A stretch of DNA of 64,000 bases from Planobispora rosea (GCF_014648175.1 NZ_BMQP01000003.1:186001-250000); one strand, 5' to 3'; positions 29,817 to 37,505 are shown, counted from the first letter of the stretch. Notes: generated by a model from the letters alone, not told the origin. Numbers and translations are program-made.

Positions 29817-29829
29817 CGTCCGGTCCCGC

Positions 29830-31512
29830 TCACTTCAGGTCCGCCTCGTCGGCGCGCTGGACCCACTCGGAGAAGGTCTCGCCCTCGTTCTTCTGCTTTT
29901 CGAAGTTGCGCAGCACCCGCTCGACGTAGTCGGGCAGCTCCGCGGCGGTGGCCTTCAGACCGCGGACCTTGCGGCCGAAGCCGGCGTTGACGCCCAACGA
30001 GCCGCCCAGGTGGATCTGGAAGCCCTCGACCTGCTCGCCGGCCTCGTTGACCACGAGCTGGCCCTTGAGTCCGATGTCGGCGGTCTGGATGCGGGCGCAG
30101 GAGTTCGGGCAGCCGTTGACGTTGATGGTCAGCGGGTCGGTGAACTCCGGCAGCCGGGCCTCCAGCTCGTCGATGAGGTTCGAGGCCGTGGCCTTGGTCT
30201 CGACGATCGCCAGCTTGCAGTACTCGATGCCGGTGCAGGCCATGGTCTGGCGGCGGAAGGTGGAGGGGTTCACCCGCAGGTCGTTGGCCTCCAGCTCGGC
30301 GACGACGCCGTCCACCTGGTCGGGGGCGACGTCGAGGATGACCATCTTCTGCTCGACCGTGGTGCGGATCCGGCCGGACCCGTGCCGCTCGGCGATGTCG
30401 GCGATCACGTGCAGCTTGTCGCCGTCGAGACGGCCGACCCGCGGCGCGAAGCCGACGTAGAAGTTGCCGTCCTTCTGCGGGAAGACGCCCACGTGGTCAC
30501 GGCGGCCGCCGCGCGGCAGCTCGGGCGCGGGGCCGTCGGGCAGGGTGTAGCCCAGGTACTCCTTCTCCAGGACCTCGCGGAACTTCTCCGCGCCCCAGTC
30601 GTTGACCAGGAACTTGATCCGCGCCCGGTGACGCAGGCGGCGGTAGCCGTAGTCGCGGAAGATGCCGATCACGCCGCCGTAGACCTCGGAGGCCCGCTCG
30701 GGGGTGACGAAGACGCCCAGCCGCTTGGCCAGCATCGGGTTGGTCGACAGGCCGCCGCCCACCCACAGGTCGTAGCCGCGCTCGCCCTCGTCGTTGACGA
30801 CGCCGACGAAGGCCACGTCGTTGATCTCGTGCACGGTGCAGTGCGCCGGGCAGCCGGAGAGCGCCGACTTGAACTTGCGCGGCAGGTTGGAGTACTCGGG
30901 GTTGCCGATGAAGTCGTCCTGGATCCGGCGGATCTCCGCGGTGGCGTCGATGACCTCGTCGGTGTCGATCCCCGCCAGCGGGCAGCCGATGATGACGCGC
31001 GGGGTGTCGCCGCAGGCCTCGGTGGTGGACAGGCCCACCGCCTCCAGCCGCTCCCAGATGTCGGGGACGGACTCGATCTCGATCCAGTGGAGCTGGATGT
31101 TCTGCCGGTCGGTGACGTCGGCGGTACCGCGGCCGTACTCGTTGGAGATGTCGGCGATGACGCGCAGCTGCTCCAGGGTGAGCTGCCCGCCGTCGATCCG
31201 GACGCGCAGCATGAAGTAGCGGTCGTCGAGCTCCTCCGGCTCCAGCACCGCGGTCTTGCCGCCGTCGATCCCGGGCTTGCGCTGCGTGTAGAGCCCGTAC
31301 CAGCGCATCCGTCCGCGAAGGTCGGCCGGGTCGATGGAGTCGAACCCGGCCTTGGAGTAGATGTCGATGATCCGCTGACGGACGTTGAGCCCGTCGTCGT
31401 TCTTCTTGTTCTCCTCGTTCTTGTTCAGCGGCTCGCGGTAGCCGAGAGCCCACTGACCTTCGCCGCGGGGGCGCTTGTGGTGGCGGTTAGCCGTACGGGC
31501 CGGGGTCGTCAT
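29830..31512 (-). CDS. sirA: ferredoxin-dependent assimilatory sulfite reductase
   Basis: A 560-residue siroheme/[4Fe-4S] enzyme performing the six-electron reduction of sulfite to sulfide. The cluster and siroheme ligands are in MACTGIEYCKLA (Cys426, Cys432) and NVNGCPNSCAR (Cys468, Cys472). Tyr75 (WYGLYTQR) and Cys167 (TEACGDTPR) match the Tyr-Cys covalent pair described for Mycobacterium tuberculosis SirA (Tyr69-Cys161), which favours sulfite over nitrite reductase. Two ferrodoxin-like nitrite/sulfite half-domains precede and alternate with the catalytic domains. It leads the operon sirA - zinc ribbon - cysH - chelatase, and a cysteine leader ORF lies 160 bases upstream. Confidence 0.94.
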   Translation of the reverse strand: MTTPARTANRHHKRPRGEGQWALGYREPLNKNEENKKNDDGLNVRQRIIDIYSKAGFDSIDPADLRGRMRWYGLYTQRKPGIDGGKTAVLEPEELDDRYFMLRVRIDGGQLTLEQLRVIADISNEYGRGTADVTDRQNIQLHWIEIESVPDIWERLEAVGLSTTEACGDTPRVIIGCPLAGIDTDEVIDATAEIRRIQDDFIGNPEYSNLPRKFKSALSGCPAHCTVHEINDVAFVGVVNDEGERGYDLWVGGGLSTNPMLAKRLGVFVTPERASEVYGGVIGIFRDYGYRRLRHRARIKFLVNDWGAEKFREVLEKEYLGYTLPDGPAPELPRGGRRDHVGVFPQKDGNFYVGFAPRVGRLDGDKLHVIADIAERHGSGRIRTTVEQKMVILDVAPDQVDGVVAELEANDLRVNPSTFRRQTMACTGIEYCKLAIVETKATASNLIDELEARLPEFTDPLTINVNGCPNSCARIQTADIGLKGQLVVNEAGEQVEGFQIHLGGSLGVNAGFGRKVRGLKATAAELPDYVERVLRNFEKQKNEGETFSEWVQRADEADLK

Positions 31513-31673
31513 GTGCGCGTCCTTTAATCGGATCGTGTGGGTGATTTCCGGGCACGCACAGGCACCTCCCGCCTCGTCGTTGAGTGCGGGGGAGAGTCGT
31601 TCGGAGTGGGGTCACTCAGAAAGCCGGACGCCTGCCACGGCCCGAGCTGCGTGAAATCAGCGAGGGGCGACGG

Positions 31674-31742
31674 TCAACGGACGTCACAACAGATGGCGCT
31701 GCGGACACGCAGAAGGTCGACGTGGCGTCGCACGACGAGCAT
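31674..31742 (-). CDS. cysteine-type leader peptide of the sirA operon
   Basis: A 22-residue ORF beginning MLVVRRHVDLLRV and ending RSAICCDVR. The HVDLLRV core and the Cys-Cys pair just before the end match short leader ORFs known upstream of actinobacterial sulfur-assimilation genes, in which ribosome stalling at cysteine codons senses cysteine supply. A good promoter lies immediately upstream (31765-31793). GCGGA is about four bases before the ATG. The 160 bases between this ORF and sirA contain small hairpins such as GAGTG/CACTC. The peptide is seen in sequence; cysteine control is inferred from the family. Confidence 0.72.
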   Translation of the reverse strand: MLVVRRHVDLLRVRSAICCDVR

Positions 31743-31764
31743 GGGGTCCGCTGGCATGTCCATG

Positions 31765-31793
31765 ACGATACCTTGGCGGCCCGAGATGTCCAA
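31765..31793 (-). promoter_or_regulatory. promoter of the sirA operon
   Basis: On the minus strand TTGGAC (31788-31793) and TATCGT (31765-31770) are separated by 17 bases, close to the sigma-A consensus. Transcription would begin near 31758, about 16 bases before the leader ORF. Confidence 0.65.
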
Positions 31794-31812
31794 TATCGGG
31801 TCCACACTCTGG

Positions 31813-31836
31813 ACGTTCGGCCCTGACTCCGAACGT
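31813..31836. promoter_or_regulatory. inverted repeat upstream of the sirA promoter
   Basis: ACGTTCGG (31813-31820) and CCGAACGT (31829-31836) flank eight bases. It lies 20 bases upstream of the -35 box and abuts the stop codon of the Cys-rich gene. It may be a regulator site for the sulfur operon or a small terminator; there is no T-run. Confidence 0.35.
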
Positions 31837-31962
31837 TCAGCCCTGGCGGGGCCAGTCCAGCGACGACTCCCGCGGCTCCGGGGTCTCCTGGTGCTGGCAG
31901 TCGCACCACGAGCCGCCCCGGCACTCCTCGTGACGGCGGTCCTTGCACTCTTGGCAGATCAT
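31837..31962 (-). CDS. 41-residue cysteine-rich protein
   Basis: A short ORF starting MICQECKDRRHEECRGG and continuing SWCDCQHQETPEPRES, with five cysteines and three histidines in the first 24 residues arranged CxxC...C...CxC, likely a metal-binding knuckle. GGAG sits three to four bases before the ATG, and the divergent BrkB gene starts 250 bases away. I recall similar short proteins in Streptosporangiales but no function. It ends directly against the inverted repeat upstream of the sulfur promoter. Confidence 0.6.
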   Translation of the reverse strand: MICQECKDRRHEECRGGSWCDCQHQETPEPRESSLDWPRQG

Positions 31963-32209
31963 GTCTCCAATTGTGCGCCCGGTCCTCCCGCCGGGTCCCG
32001 TCACCGTGCCCCCCGGATCCGGGTCCCGCCGTCTTCACCGCTTCCCGCCGTCCTCCACCGCCTTCCGCCGTCTTCCGTCTTCGCCTCGCCCGTGTGTCCC
32101 GCCACGTACTCCCCGTGTTTCACCGCAGGTGATCGGGGCAGTGACACGAGGTCAGGTCACCGATGACCGGACTCGTGATGGCGGGCGGCAAGGAATACCG
32201 TTGGGTGGC

Positions 32210-33211
32210 ATGACGTCCACCGATGCCTCGACGCGGAGCTCAGGACCCGGCAAGCGCAGGCCGCGCTGGGCCCACTCCAGGCTGCGGCGGCACAGCACCA
32301 GGCTGAAGGCCGGCCTGTCGTGGGTGCGGGGCACCGACACCTGGGCGTTGCTCGTCGCGACCACCAACGCGGGCATCACCTACCGCGTCACCGGCCTGGC
32401 CGGTGAGGCGGCGTTCTTCGCGCTGCTGTCGCTGCCGCCGTTCGTGCTCGGCCTGATCGGCGTGGTCGGACAGCTCACGAAGGTCTTCGGCCCGGAGACC
32501 GTGCAGGACGTCAGAACCTGGATCGACACCCAGGCGCACCTGCTGTTCACCGACAACGCCGTGGACAGCGTCGTCACCCCGCTCATCTCCGACGTGCTGA
32601 AACCGGAGAACCAGGTCTCGCTGATCTCGCTGGGCTTCCTGCTCGCGCTCTGGTCGGGCTCGCGGGCGCTGTTCGTCTACGTGGACCTGATCTCGGTGGC
32701 GTACGGCCTCGGCGAGGAGCGCGGGATCATCCGTACCCGCCTGATGTCCTTCGGCCTCTACCTGGCGGGCCTGCTGAGCGGGCTGCTCGTCATGCCCGTC
32801 CTGGTGCTGGGGCCCGCGGCGCTGCAGGGCGCGCTGCCGGCGGACTACACCATGCTGGTGGACGTCCTCTACTGGCCGGTGGTCGTCATCGGTTCCGTCT
32901 TCTTCCTCACGCTCCTGTACCACGTGAGCGTCCCGGTGCGCACCCGCTGGTGGCGGGAGATGCCCGGGGCCGTGCTGGCGCTCATCATCTGGATCGCCTG
33001 CGCCGTCGTCCTGCGCGAGGTGCTCGCCGCGTGGTTCTCCCCGGTCTCCATCTACGGCTCTCTGGCCGCGCCGATCGCGGTGCTCCTGTGGCTCTACATC
33101 ACCGCGCTCGCCGTTCTCATCGGGGCCATCCTCAACGCCGAAGTCGACCGGCTCTGGCCCGCGGACGGCACCGGCCGCCTCGGCAGGGCGGACGGGTCCG
33201 CTATCGTCTAA
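32210..33211 (+). CDS. YihY/BrkB family membrane protein
   Basis: A 333-residue integral membrane protein with the YihY/BrkB pattern of six helices: GITYRVTGLAGEAAFFALLSLPPF near residue 55 is the first conserved segment, ALWSGSRALFVYVDLISVAYG the central one, and YGSLAAPIAVLLWLYITA near 290 the last. An Arg-rich cytoplasmic N-terminus precedes. The ATG at 32210 follows TACCGT (TANNNT, 32196-32201) by eight bases, suggesting a leaderless message. Members are of uncertain function; the old RNase BN label is known to be wrong. Confidence 0.88.
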   Translation: MTSTDASTRSSGPGKRRPRWAHSRLRRHSTRLKAGLSWVRGTDTWALLVATTNAGITYRVTGLAGEAAFFALLSLPPFVLGLIGVVGQLTKVFGPETVQDVRTWIDTQAHLLFTDNAVDSVVTPLISDVLKPENQVSLISLGFLLALWSGSRALFVYVDLISVAYGLGEERGIIRTRLMSFGLYLAGLLSGLLVMPVLVLGPAALQGALPADYTMLVDVLYWPVVVIGSVFFLTLLYHVSVPVRTRWWREMPGAVLALIIWIACAVVLREVLAAWFSPVSIYGSLAAPIAVLLWLYITALAVLIGAILNAEVDRLWPADGTGRLGRADGSAIV

Positions 33212-33286
33212 GCGCGACTGGCGCATTGGGTGGGCTACCACCGGGGAGCGGAAATGGCGGAGGCCGCGCGCCTGGGTCTTCGCACG
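33211..33286 (+). ncRNA. ZMP/ZTP riboswitch (pfl motif) upstream of glyA
   Basis: The RNA has the two conserved blocks of the ZTP aptamer in order: CGACTGGCG, then GTGGG-CT-ACCACCGGGGAGCG forming the P2/internal loop, a variable linker, and GCCGCGCGCCTGGGTC, the P3/pseudoknot strand. ZTP riboswitches sense the purine intermediates ZMP/ZTP that accumulate when 10-formyl-THF is short and typically control glyA and other one-carbon genes. A TATCGT box (33202-33207) just upstream, inside the end of the BrkB gene, fits a transcription start at its 5' edge. No clear terminator is visible after it, so translational or Rho-linked control is possible. Confidence 0.9.
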
Positions 33287-33342
33287 TTGTCAGCGAATGT
33301 CAACGTCAACGAATGTCAACGATGACAGGGAGTGAAGGCGCC

Positions 33343-34599
33343 GTGAGTTCTCTTTCCAGCGTCGACCCGCAGATCGCCGAGCTCGTCAAGGCCGAGGAGC
33401 GCCGGCAGGCGGACACCGTCAAGCTGATCGCCTCGGAGAACTACGTCTCCAAGGCGGTCCTCGAGGCGACGGGAACCGTCCTCACCAACAAGTACTCCGA
33501 GGGCTATCCGGGCAAGCGTTACTACGAGGGCCAGCAGGTCATCGACCAGATCGAGACCATCGCCATCGAGCGGGCCAAGTCGCTGTTCGGCGTGAACCAC
33601 GCCAACGTCCAGCCCTACTCCGGCTCGCCCGCGAACCTCGCGGTCTACATGGCCTTCCTCACCCCGGGCGACACCGTGATGGGCATGGGCCTGCCCTTCG
33701 GCGGCCACCTCACCCACGGCTGGTCGGTCTCGGCCACCGGCAAGTGGTTCAACCCGGTCCGGTACGGCGTGCGCAAGGACACCGGCCGCGTCGACATGGA
33801 CGAGGTCCGCGAGATCGCCCTGCGCGAGCGCCCGAAGCTGATCTTCTGCGGCGGCACCGCGATCCCGCGCACCATCGACTTCCCGGCCTTCGCCGAGATC
33901 GCCCGTGAGGTCGGCGCCGTCCTCGCCGCCGACATCGCGCACATCGCCGGCCTCGTCGCGGGCGGCGCCCACCCGTCGCCGGTCGGCCACGCCGACGTCA
34001 TCTCCACCACGACGCACAAGACGCTGCGCGGTCCCCGCGGCGCCATGCTCATGGCCACCTCCGACGAGCACGCCGCCGCGCTGAACAAGGCGGTCTTCCC
34101 CGGCCTGCAGGGCGGCCCGCACAACCACACCACCGCGGCCATCGCGGTGGCGCTCAAGGAGGCCGCCACCGACGACTTCAGGGCCTACGCCCACCAGGTC
34201 GTCGCGAACGCCCGGGCGCTGGCCGAGGAGCTCGCCGCCCGCGGTTTCGACCTCGTCTCCGGCGGCACCGACAACCACCTCATCCTGATGGACCTGACCC
34301 CCAAGGGCATCGGCGGCAAGCCCGCCGCGCAGGCGCTGGACCGGGCGGGCCTGGAGACCAACTACAACACCGTGCCGTTCGACACGCGCAAGCCGTTCGA
34401 CCCCTCGGGCATCCGGATCGGCACCGCCGGCGTGACCAGCCGGGGCATGGGCGAGGACGAGATGCGCCAGATCGGCGCCTGGATCGACCAGGTCGTCACC
34501 GCGCTGGCCAAGGGCGAGGACGAGGCCGAGCACGCCATCACCCGCGTCGCGGGCGAGGTGCGCGAGCTGACCTCCCGCTTCCCGGCCCCCGGCCTGTAG
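33343..34599 (+). CDS. glyA: serine hydroxymethyltransferase
   Basis: PLP enzyme of 418 residues converting serine and tetrahydrofolate to glycine and methylene-THF. VKLIASENYVSKAVLEATG and NKYSEGYPGKRYYEG are the substrate-site segments, and STTTHKTLRGPRG carries the PLP-binding lysine (Lys226). The GTG at 33343 has GAAGG six bases upstream and gives the usual family length; an ATG seven codons earlier lacks a ribosome-binding site. It is preceded by the ZTP riboswitch, which ties its expression to folate one-carbon status. Confidence 0.96.
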   Translation: MSSLSSVDPQIAELVKAEERRQADTVKLIASENYVSKAVLEATGTVLTNKYSEGYPGKRYYEGQQVIDQIETIAIERAKSLFGVNHANVQPYSGSPANLAVYMAFLTPGDTVMGMGLPFGGHLTHGWSVSATGKWFNPVRYGVRKDTGRVDMDEVREIALRERPKLIFCGGTAIPRTIDFPAFAEIAREVGAVLAADIAHIAGLVAGGAHPSPVGHADVISTTTHKTLRGPRGAMLMATSDEHAAALNKAVFPGLQGGPHNHTTAAIAVALKEAATDDFRAYAHQVVANARALAEELAARGFDLVSGGTDNHLILMDLTPKGIGGKPAAQALDRAGLETNYNTVPFDTRKPFDPSGIRIGTAGVTSRGMGEDEMRQIGAWIDQVVTALAKGEDEAEHAITRVAGEVRELTSRFPAPGL

Positions 34600-34637
34600 G
34601 CCCCCAGCCTGTGGGCCCTCGGTCTACAGGGCGAGTC

Positions 34638-34673
34638 CCGGCCCGCGGTTAATCGTTTGCGATCGCGGGCCGG
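34638..34673 (+). terminator. terminator-like hairpin after glyA
   Basis: Perfect arms CCGGCCCGCG (34638-34647) and CGCGGGCCGG (34664-34673) with a 16-base loop, 38 bases after the glyA stop. The loop contains the possible -35 of the rsgA promoter, so one element may serve both genes. Confidence 0.55.
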
Positions 34674-34687
34674 ACCTGCGTTATAGT
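34657..34687 (+). promoter_or_regulatory. candidate promoter of the rsgA leader transcript
   Basis: TATAGT (34682-34687) is a near-perfect -10. TTGCGA (34657-34662) is the best -35, with a 19-base spacer. Transcription would start near 34694, directly before a 9-bp stem with a TCAG loop (34700-34721). Confidence 0.55.
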
Positions 34688-34744
34688 TGGTCCGGCTTCG
34701 CCGCCCCGTCAGCGGGGCGGCCACGACATCGGGAGGTGAGGACT

Positions 34745-34798
34745 ATGCGGGTCTTCCTGACGACCATGCCGTCCGTCAACCTCCGGGTGTCCGCCTAG
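34745..34798 (+). CDS. leader peptide upstream of rsgA (MRVFLTTMPSVNLRVSA)
   Basis: A 17-codon ORF reading MRVFLTTMPSVNLRVSA, with GGGAGGTGAGG five to eight bases upstream of its ATG, one of the strongest ribosome-binding sites in the window. Its last codons form the left arm of a perfect 10-bp inverted repeat (34783-34823) whose loop holds the TAG stop. It lies 48 bases before rsgA and about 50 bases after a well-defined -10 box. Position, RBS and hairpin argue for a regulatory leader; I do not know a described leader with this sequence. Confidence 0.55.
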   Translation: MRVFLTTMPSVNLRVSA

Positions 34799-34823
34799 CT
34801 CGTCTCCGACACGGGACACCCGG
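34783..34823 (+). promoter_or_regulatory. hairpin overlapping the rsgA leader ORF stop
   Basis: CCGGGTGTCC (34783-34792) pairs with GGACACCCGG (34814-34823); the 21-base loop includes the leader TAG at 34796-34798. A ribosome finishing the leader would cover the left arm and prevent the stem, so the structure can respond to leader translation. There is no T-run after it, so its effect could be on translation, RNA stability or Rho-dependent termination. Confidence 0.5.
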
Positions 34824-34846
34824 CTTCCGAAGCCTCGACAAAGGGT

Positions 34847-35974
34847 GTGTCCACGTTGTCCTCACCAGTTCTGTCTGGTTCCTGCGATCTCTCCGCACTC
34901 GGCTGGAACGACTCCCTCGCCGCCGAGCTCCCCGCCGGTACGGTCCCCGCCCGGGTGTCCCGGGTCGACCGCGGCGCCGCCGAGGTGCTCTACGCCGGCG
35001 GTCATCTCCAGGTCCACTACAGCGCCCGGGTGCGCCGGGCCGCCGCCGCCGACCCGGTGGCCCTGCCCTGCGTGGGCGACTGGGCAGCGCTCCGGCAGTT
35101 GCCCGAGGGGCGTTTCGAGCTGGAGGCGCTCCTGCCGCGCCGTACCGCCTTCGTCCGCGGCGGGGTGGGCCGCACCTCGCGGGGCGGGCTGTCCGACGAC
35201 TCCCAGGGCCAGGTGCTCGCCGCCAACGTCGACATCGTCTTCGTGGCCGAGCCGGCCCTGCACGCCACCGACACCGCGGACCTCGGCCGGATCGAGCGGC
35301 TGCTCGCCCTGGCCTGGGAGAGCGGCGGGCAGCCGGTGGTGCTCGTCACCAAGGCCGATCTCCTCGGCGAGAGCCTGGACTTCCTGCTGGGCGAGGTCGC
35401 CACGGCCGCGCCCGGCGTCGACGTGCACGCGGTCTCCTCGCTCACCGGCGAGGGGGTGGACATCGTCCGCGGCTACCTGGGCGGCACCCGCACCGCCGTG
35501 GTGCTGGGCGCCTCGGGCGCGGGGAAGTCCACTCTGGTCAACGCCCTCGCGGAGGCGGAGGTGATGGAGACCCAGCAGGTCCGCGCCGGTGACGGCAGGG
35601 GCCGCCACACCACCGTGCACCGGGAGCTCATCCCGCTCGACGGTGGCGGCCTCGTCATCGACACGCCCGGCATCCGCCGCATCGGCCTGTACGACATGGG
35701 CGAGGGCGTGGACATGGTCTTCGCCGACATCGAGGAACTGGCCGCGCGGTGCAGGTTCGCCGACTGCGTCCACGCCACCGAGCCCGGGTGCGCGGTCATC
35801 GCCGCGATCGAGGACGGCACGCTCCCCGAACGCCGCCTGGCCAGCTGGAACAAGCTGCAGCGCGAGGCGGCGTGGATGGCCTCACGCACCGACGCGCGGC
35901 TCCGCAAGGAGATGCAGAACAAGTGGAAGGTGATCCACAAGGAGATGCGGAAGCCGGGGCGCAACCGCCCGTAG
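34847..35974 (+). CDS. rsgA: ribosome small-subunit-dependent GTPase A
   Basis: Circularly permuted GTPase of 375 residues acting in late 30S subunit maturation. An OB-fold N-domain is followed by G4 TKAD (168-171), then G1 GASGAGKST (221-229) and G3 DTPG (272-275), the permuted order typical of RsgA/YjeQ. The zinc-binding C-terminal motif is present: Cys302, Cys307, His309, Cys315. The GTG at 34847 sits only one or two bases after AAGGG, and a TTG three codons later is better spaced, so the exact start is uncertain. Upstream is a leader ORF and hairpin that probably control it. Confidence 0.94.
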   Translation: MSTLSSPVLSGSCDLSALGWNDSLAAELPAGTVPARVSRVDRGAAEVLYAGGHLQVHYSARVRRAAAADPVALPCVGDWAALRQLPEGRFELEALLPRRTAFVRGGVGRTSRGGLSDDSQGQVLAANVDIVFVAEPALHATDTADLGRIERLLALAWESGGQPVVLVTKADLLGESLDFLLGEVATAAPGVDVHAVSSLTGEGVDIVRGYLGGTRTAVVLGASGAGKSTLVNALAEAEVMETQQVRAGDGRGRHTTVHRELIPLDGGGLVIDTPGIRRIGLYDMGEGVDMVFADIEELAARCRFADCVHATEPGCAVIAAIEDGTLPERRLASWNKLQREAAWMASRTDARLRKEMQNKWKVIHKEMRKPGRNRP

Positions 35975-36065
35975 GGGAAGCCGGGGCGCGGGCGTCCGTG
36001 AGGGGAGACCGGAGGGCGCCCGCTCCCGACGGGGGGCGGGCCCGCCGGGCCTCGACACGAAACAG

Positions 36066-36100
36066 CGTGTGATCTCGCAGGACGTCAGCGAGATCACACG
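36066..36100. terminator. bidirectional terminator between rsgA and the wbl gene
   Basis: Perfect 13-base arms CGTGTGATCTCGC (36066-36078) and GCGAGATCACACG (36088-36100) with a nine-base loop between convergent genes. On the minus strand a short T-rich stretch (CTGTTTC) follows. Confidence 0.65.
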
Positions 36101-36128
36101 TTGCGAGGGAAGCCGGGTGGAGGTTGTA

Positions 36129-36443
36129 TCAGGCGACGGCGCTGATGCCGGCGCTGGCGGCACGGCGCATGCGACGACGGCGCTCGGAGGCGCGCTCGTC
36201 CTCGTTCAGCCCGCCCCAAGTGCCGTACTTCTCCGGACGGGACAGCGCGTAGTCAAGGCACTCGGCGCGGACGGGGCACTGGGCGCAGATGGCCTTGGCC
36301 TTACGCTCGCGGATGTCACGCTCGGGCTGACGCTCACCATCGGGACCGAAGAAGAGCACAAGGTCCTCACCCCGGCACGCGGCGTCATCCTGCCAGCCCC
36401 AGCTGGGGCGAGGACGGGCGATCTGCCGACGTACCTGAGACAT
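36129..36443 (-). CDS. WhiB-like (Wbl) iron-sulfur transcriptional regulator
   Basis: A 104-residue Wbl protein, an actinobacterial [4Fe-4S] regulator that binds the sigma-A subunit. The four cluster cysteines are Cys23, Cys53, Cys56 and Cys62 (AACRGED, CAQCPVRAEC), followed by the turn GTWGGLNEDER (74-84) and an Arg-rich DNA-contacting tail (SERRRRMRRA). The tail is basic but lacks the AT-hook of WhiB7/WblC. The ATG at 36443 has AAGGTGG upstream at good spacing. It does not look like the WhiB, WblA or WblC classes, so the subclass is left open. Confidence 0.93.
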   Translation of the reverse strand: MSQVRRQIARPRPSWGWQDDAACRGEDLVLFFGPDGERQPERDIRERKAKAICAQCPVRAECLDYALSRPEKYGTWGGLNEDERASERRRRMRRAASAGISAVA

Positions 36444-36547
36444 GAGAAAACCACCTTCTAGTGAGAAGTATTTCGGGTTACTACCGCATTGGACGCTTTT
36501 GACGTCCCTGGAGCCAACGCGCGGATTGGCCGCGATGTTCCCTCGAA

Positions 36548-37486
36548 TCAGGTCAGAACGGGCGTGGCGTACAGCACAGGGGCGAGCCTGTCCAGCGCGA
36601 CCAGCCGATAGGTGGTGATCGTGTCGGCGCAAGCCGTACCACATGGCGTTGGCAACGTCATGGGTTCAACCACTACCCGAAAGCGAGCGTCGCCACCGAG
36701 CACGATGACTTCGGTGACGTCGCCGTCCGACCTGGAGGACTCCGCGGCCACTCCGCCGACCGAGAGCTCTCCCGTGTGGGCACGGACGAAGTGCTCGGCG
36801 GCTTGCAATGGCTCAGGGATGCCTGCGCGTCCCCGGAAACGGTCGAGAATAACCTCGCCGGACCGGTACGCGTCGGCTGCTGCGATCGCAGCAGCCTGAG
36901 ACATGCTGCCGTAGTAGAGCCCGTGTGGCAAGCACACGAGATTGGCGGCGTAGCGATCGCCGCCAACATGTGATGTTTCCCATACTCTGTCCGGCAAAAC
37001 CTCTGCCAGTGAGCGAGCGAGGGGAAGTCCAATACGGGCGCAGCACGCGTTGCGCTTGGCGTGCGTACAGACCAGGAAAACCGGCTCACTCACAAGTATG
37101 CAGGACTCTGGGAGCACTCCGGCCATCAGCGCGTCCAGGTCGAGATCGTCCGCGCTCGCGACGACGCCCTCGGCGATCCAGGGCCGGGGGGCGGTGGAGT
37201 CCGCGACCATGACGTGAATACCCTGGCCGGAGGGGGGCCGGCGATCGGGGCGGCGGATGAGCTGGGGGCGGATGCCCAAGCTCGCAGCCCTTTTGATAAG
37301 GGTGTGGACGTCCTCGGGGAGCCGGCAGTCCTCCAGGTGGGACGCCCACGGGCCGGCGTGCTCGATGAGCAGCCAGAGGCGGGCGCCGACCGTCGCGCTG
37401 GCGTAGATCGGCAGCGTGCCGGTGTGGCAGCCCGAGGGGTGTGCGCACCCCTTGACCGCCCTGCCGGGAACGTTCGCCGTCGTCAC
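36548..37486 (-). CDS. sucrase/ferredoxin-like protein under an iron box
   Basis: A 312-residue member of the sucrase/ferredoxin-like family: a thioredoxin-like [2Fe-2S] fold protein with the cluster motif CTHAKRNACCARIG and the diagnostic SHVGGDRYAANLVCLPHG. An N-terminal HPSGC region and a C-terminal CGTACAD segment add further cysteines. The start codon (37486) lies 20 bases from a 19-bp DtxR/IdeR-type iron box, so transcription is probably iron-repressed. With that, a role as a ferric-siderophore or other iron reductase is plausible but inferred; the family name is historical and the sucrase activity is not established. Confidence 0.85.
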   Translation of the reverse strand: MTTANVPGRAVKGCAHPSGCHTGTLPIYASATVGARLWLLIEHAGPWASHLEDCRLPEDVHTLIKRAASLGIRPQLIRRPDRRPPSGQGIHVMVADSTAPRPWIAEGVVASADDLDLDALMAGVLPESCILVSEPVFLVCTHAKRNACCARIGLPLARSLAEVLPDRVWETSHVGGDRYAANLVCLPHGLYYGSMSQAAAIAAADAYRSGEVILDRFRGRAGIPEPLQAAEHFVRAHTGELSVGGVAAESSRSDGDVTEVIVLGGDARFRVVVEPMTLPTPCGTACADTITTYRLVALDRLAPVLYATPVLT

Positions 37487-37505
37487 ACGATCCCCCTATC
37501 CAGTC

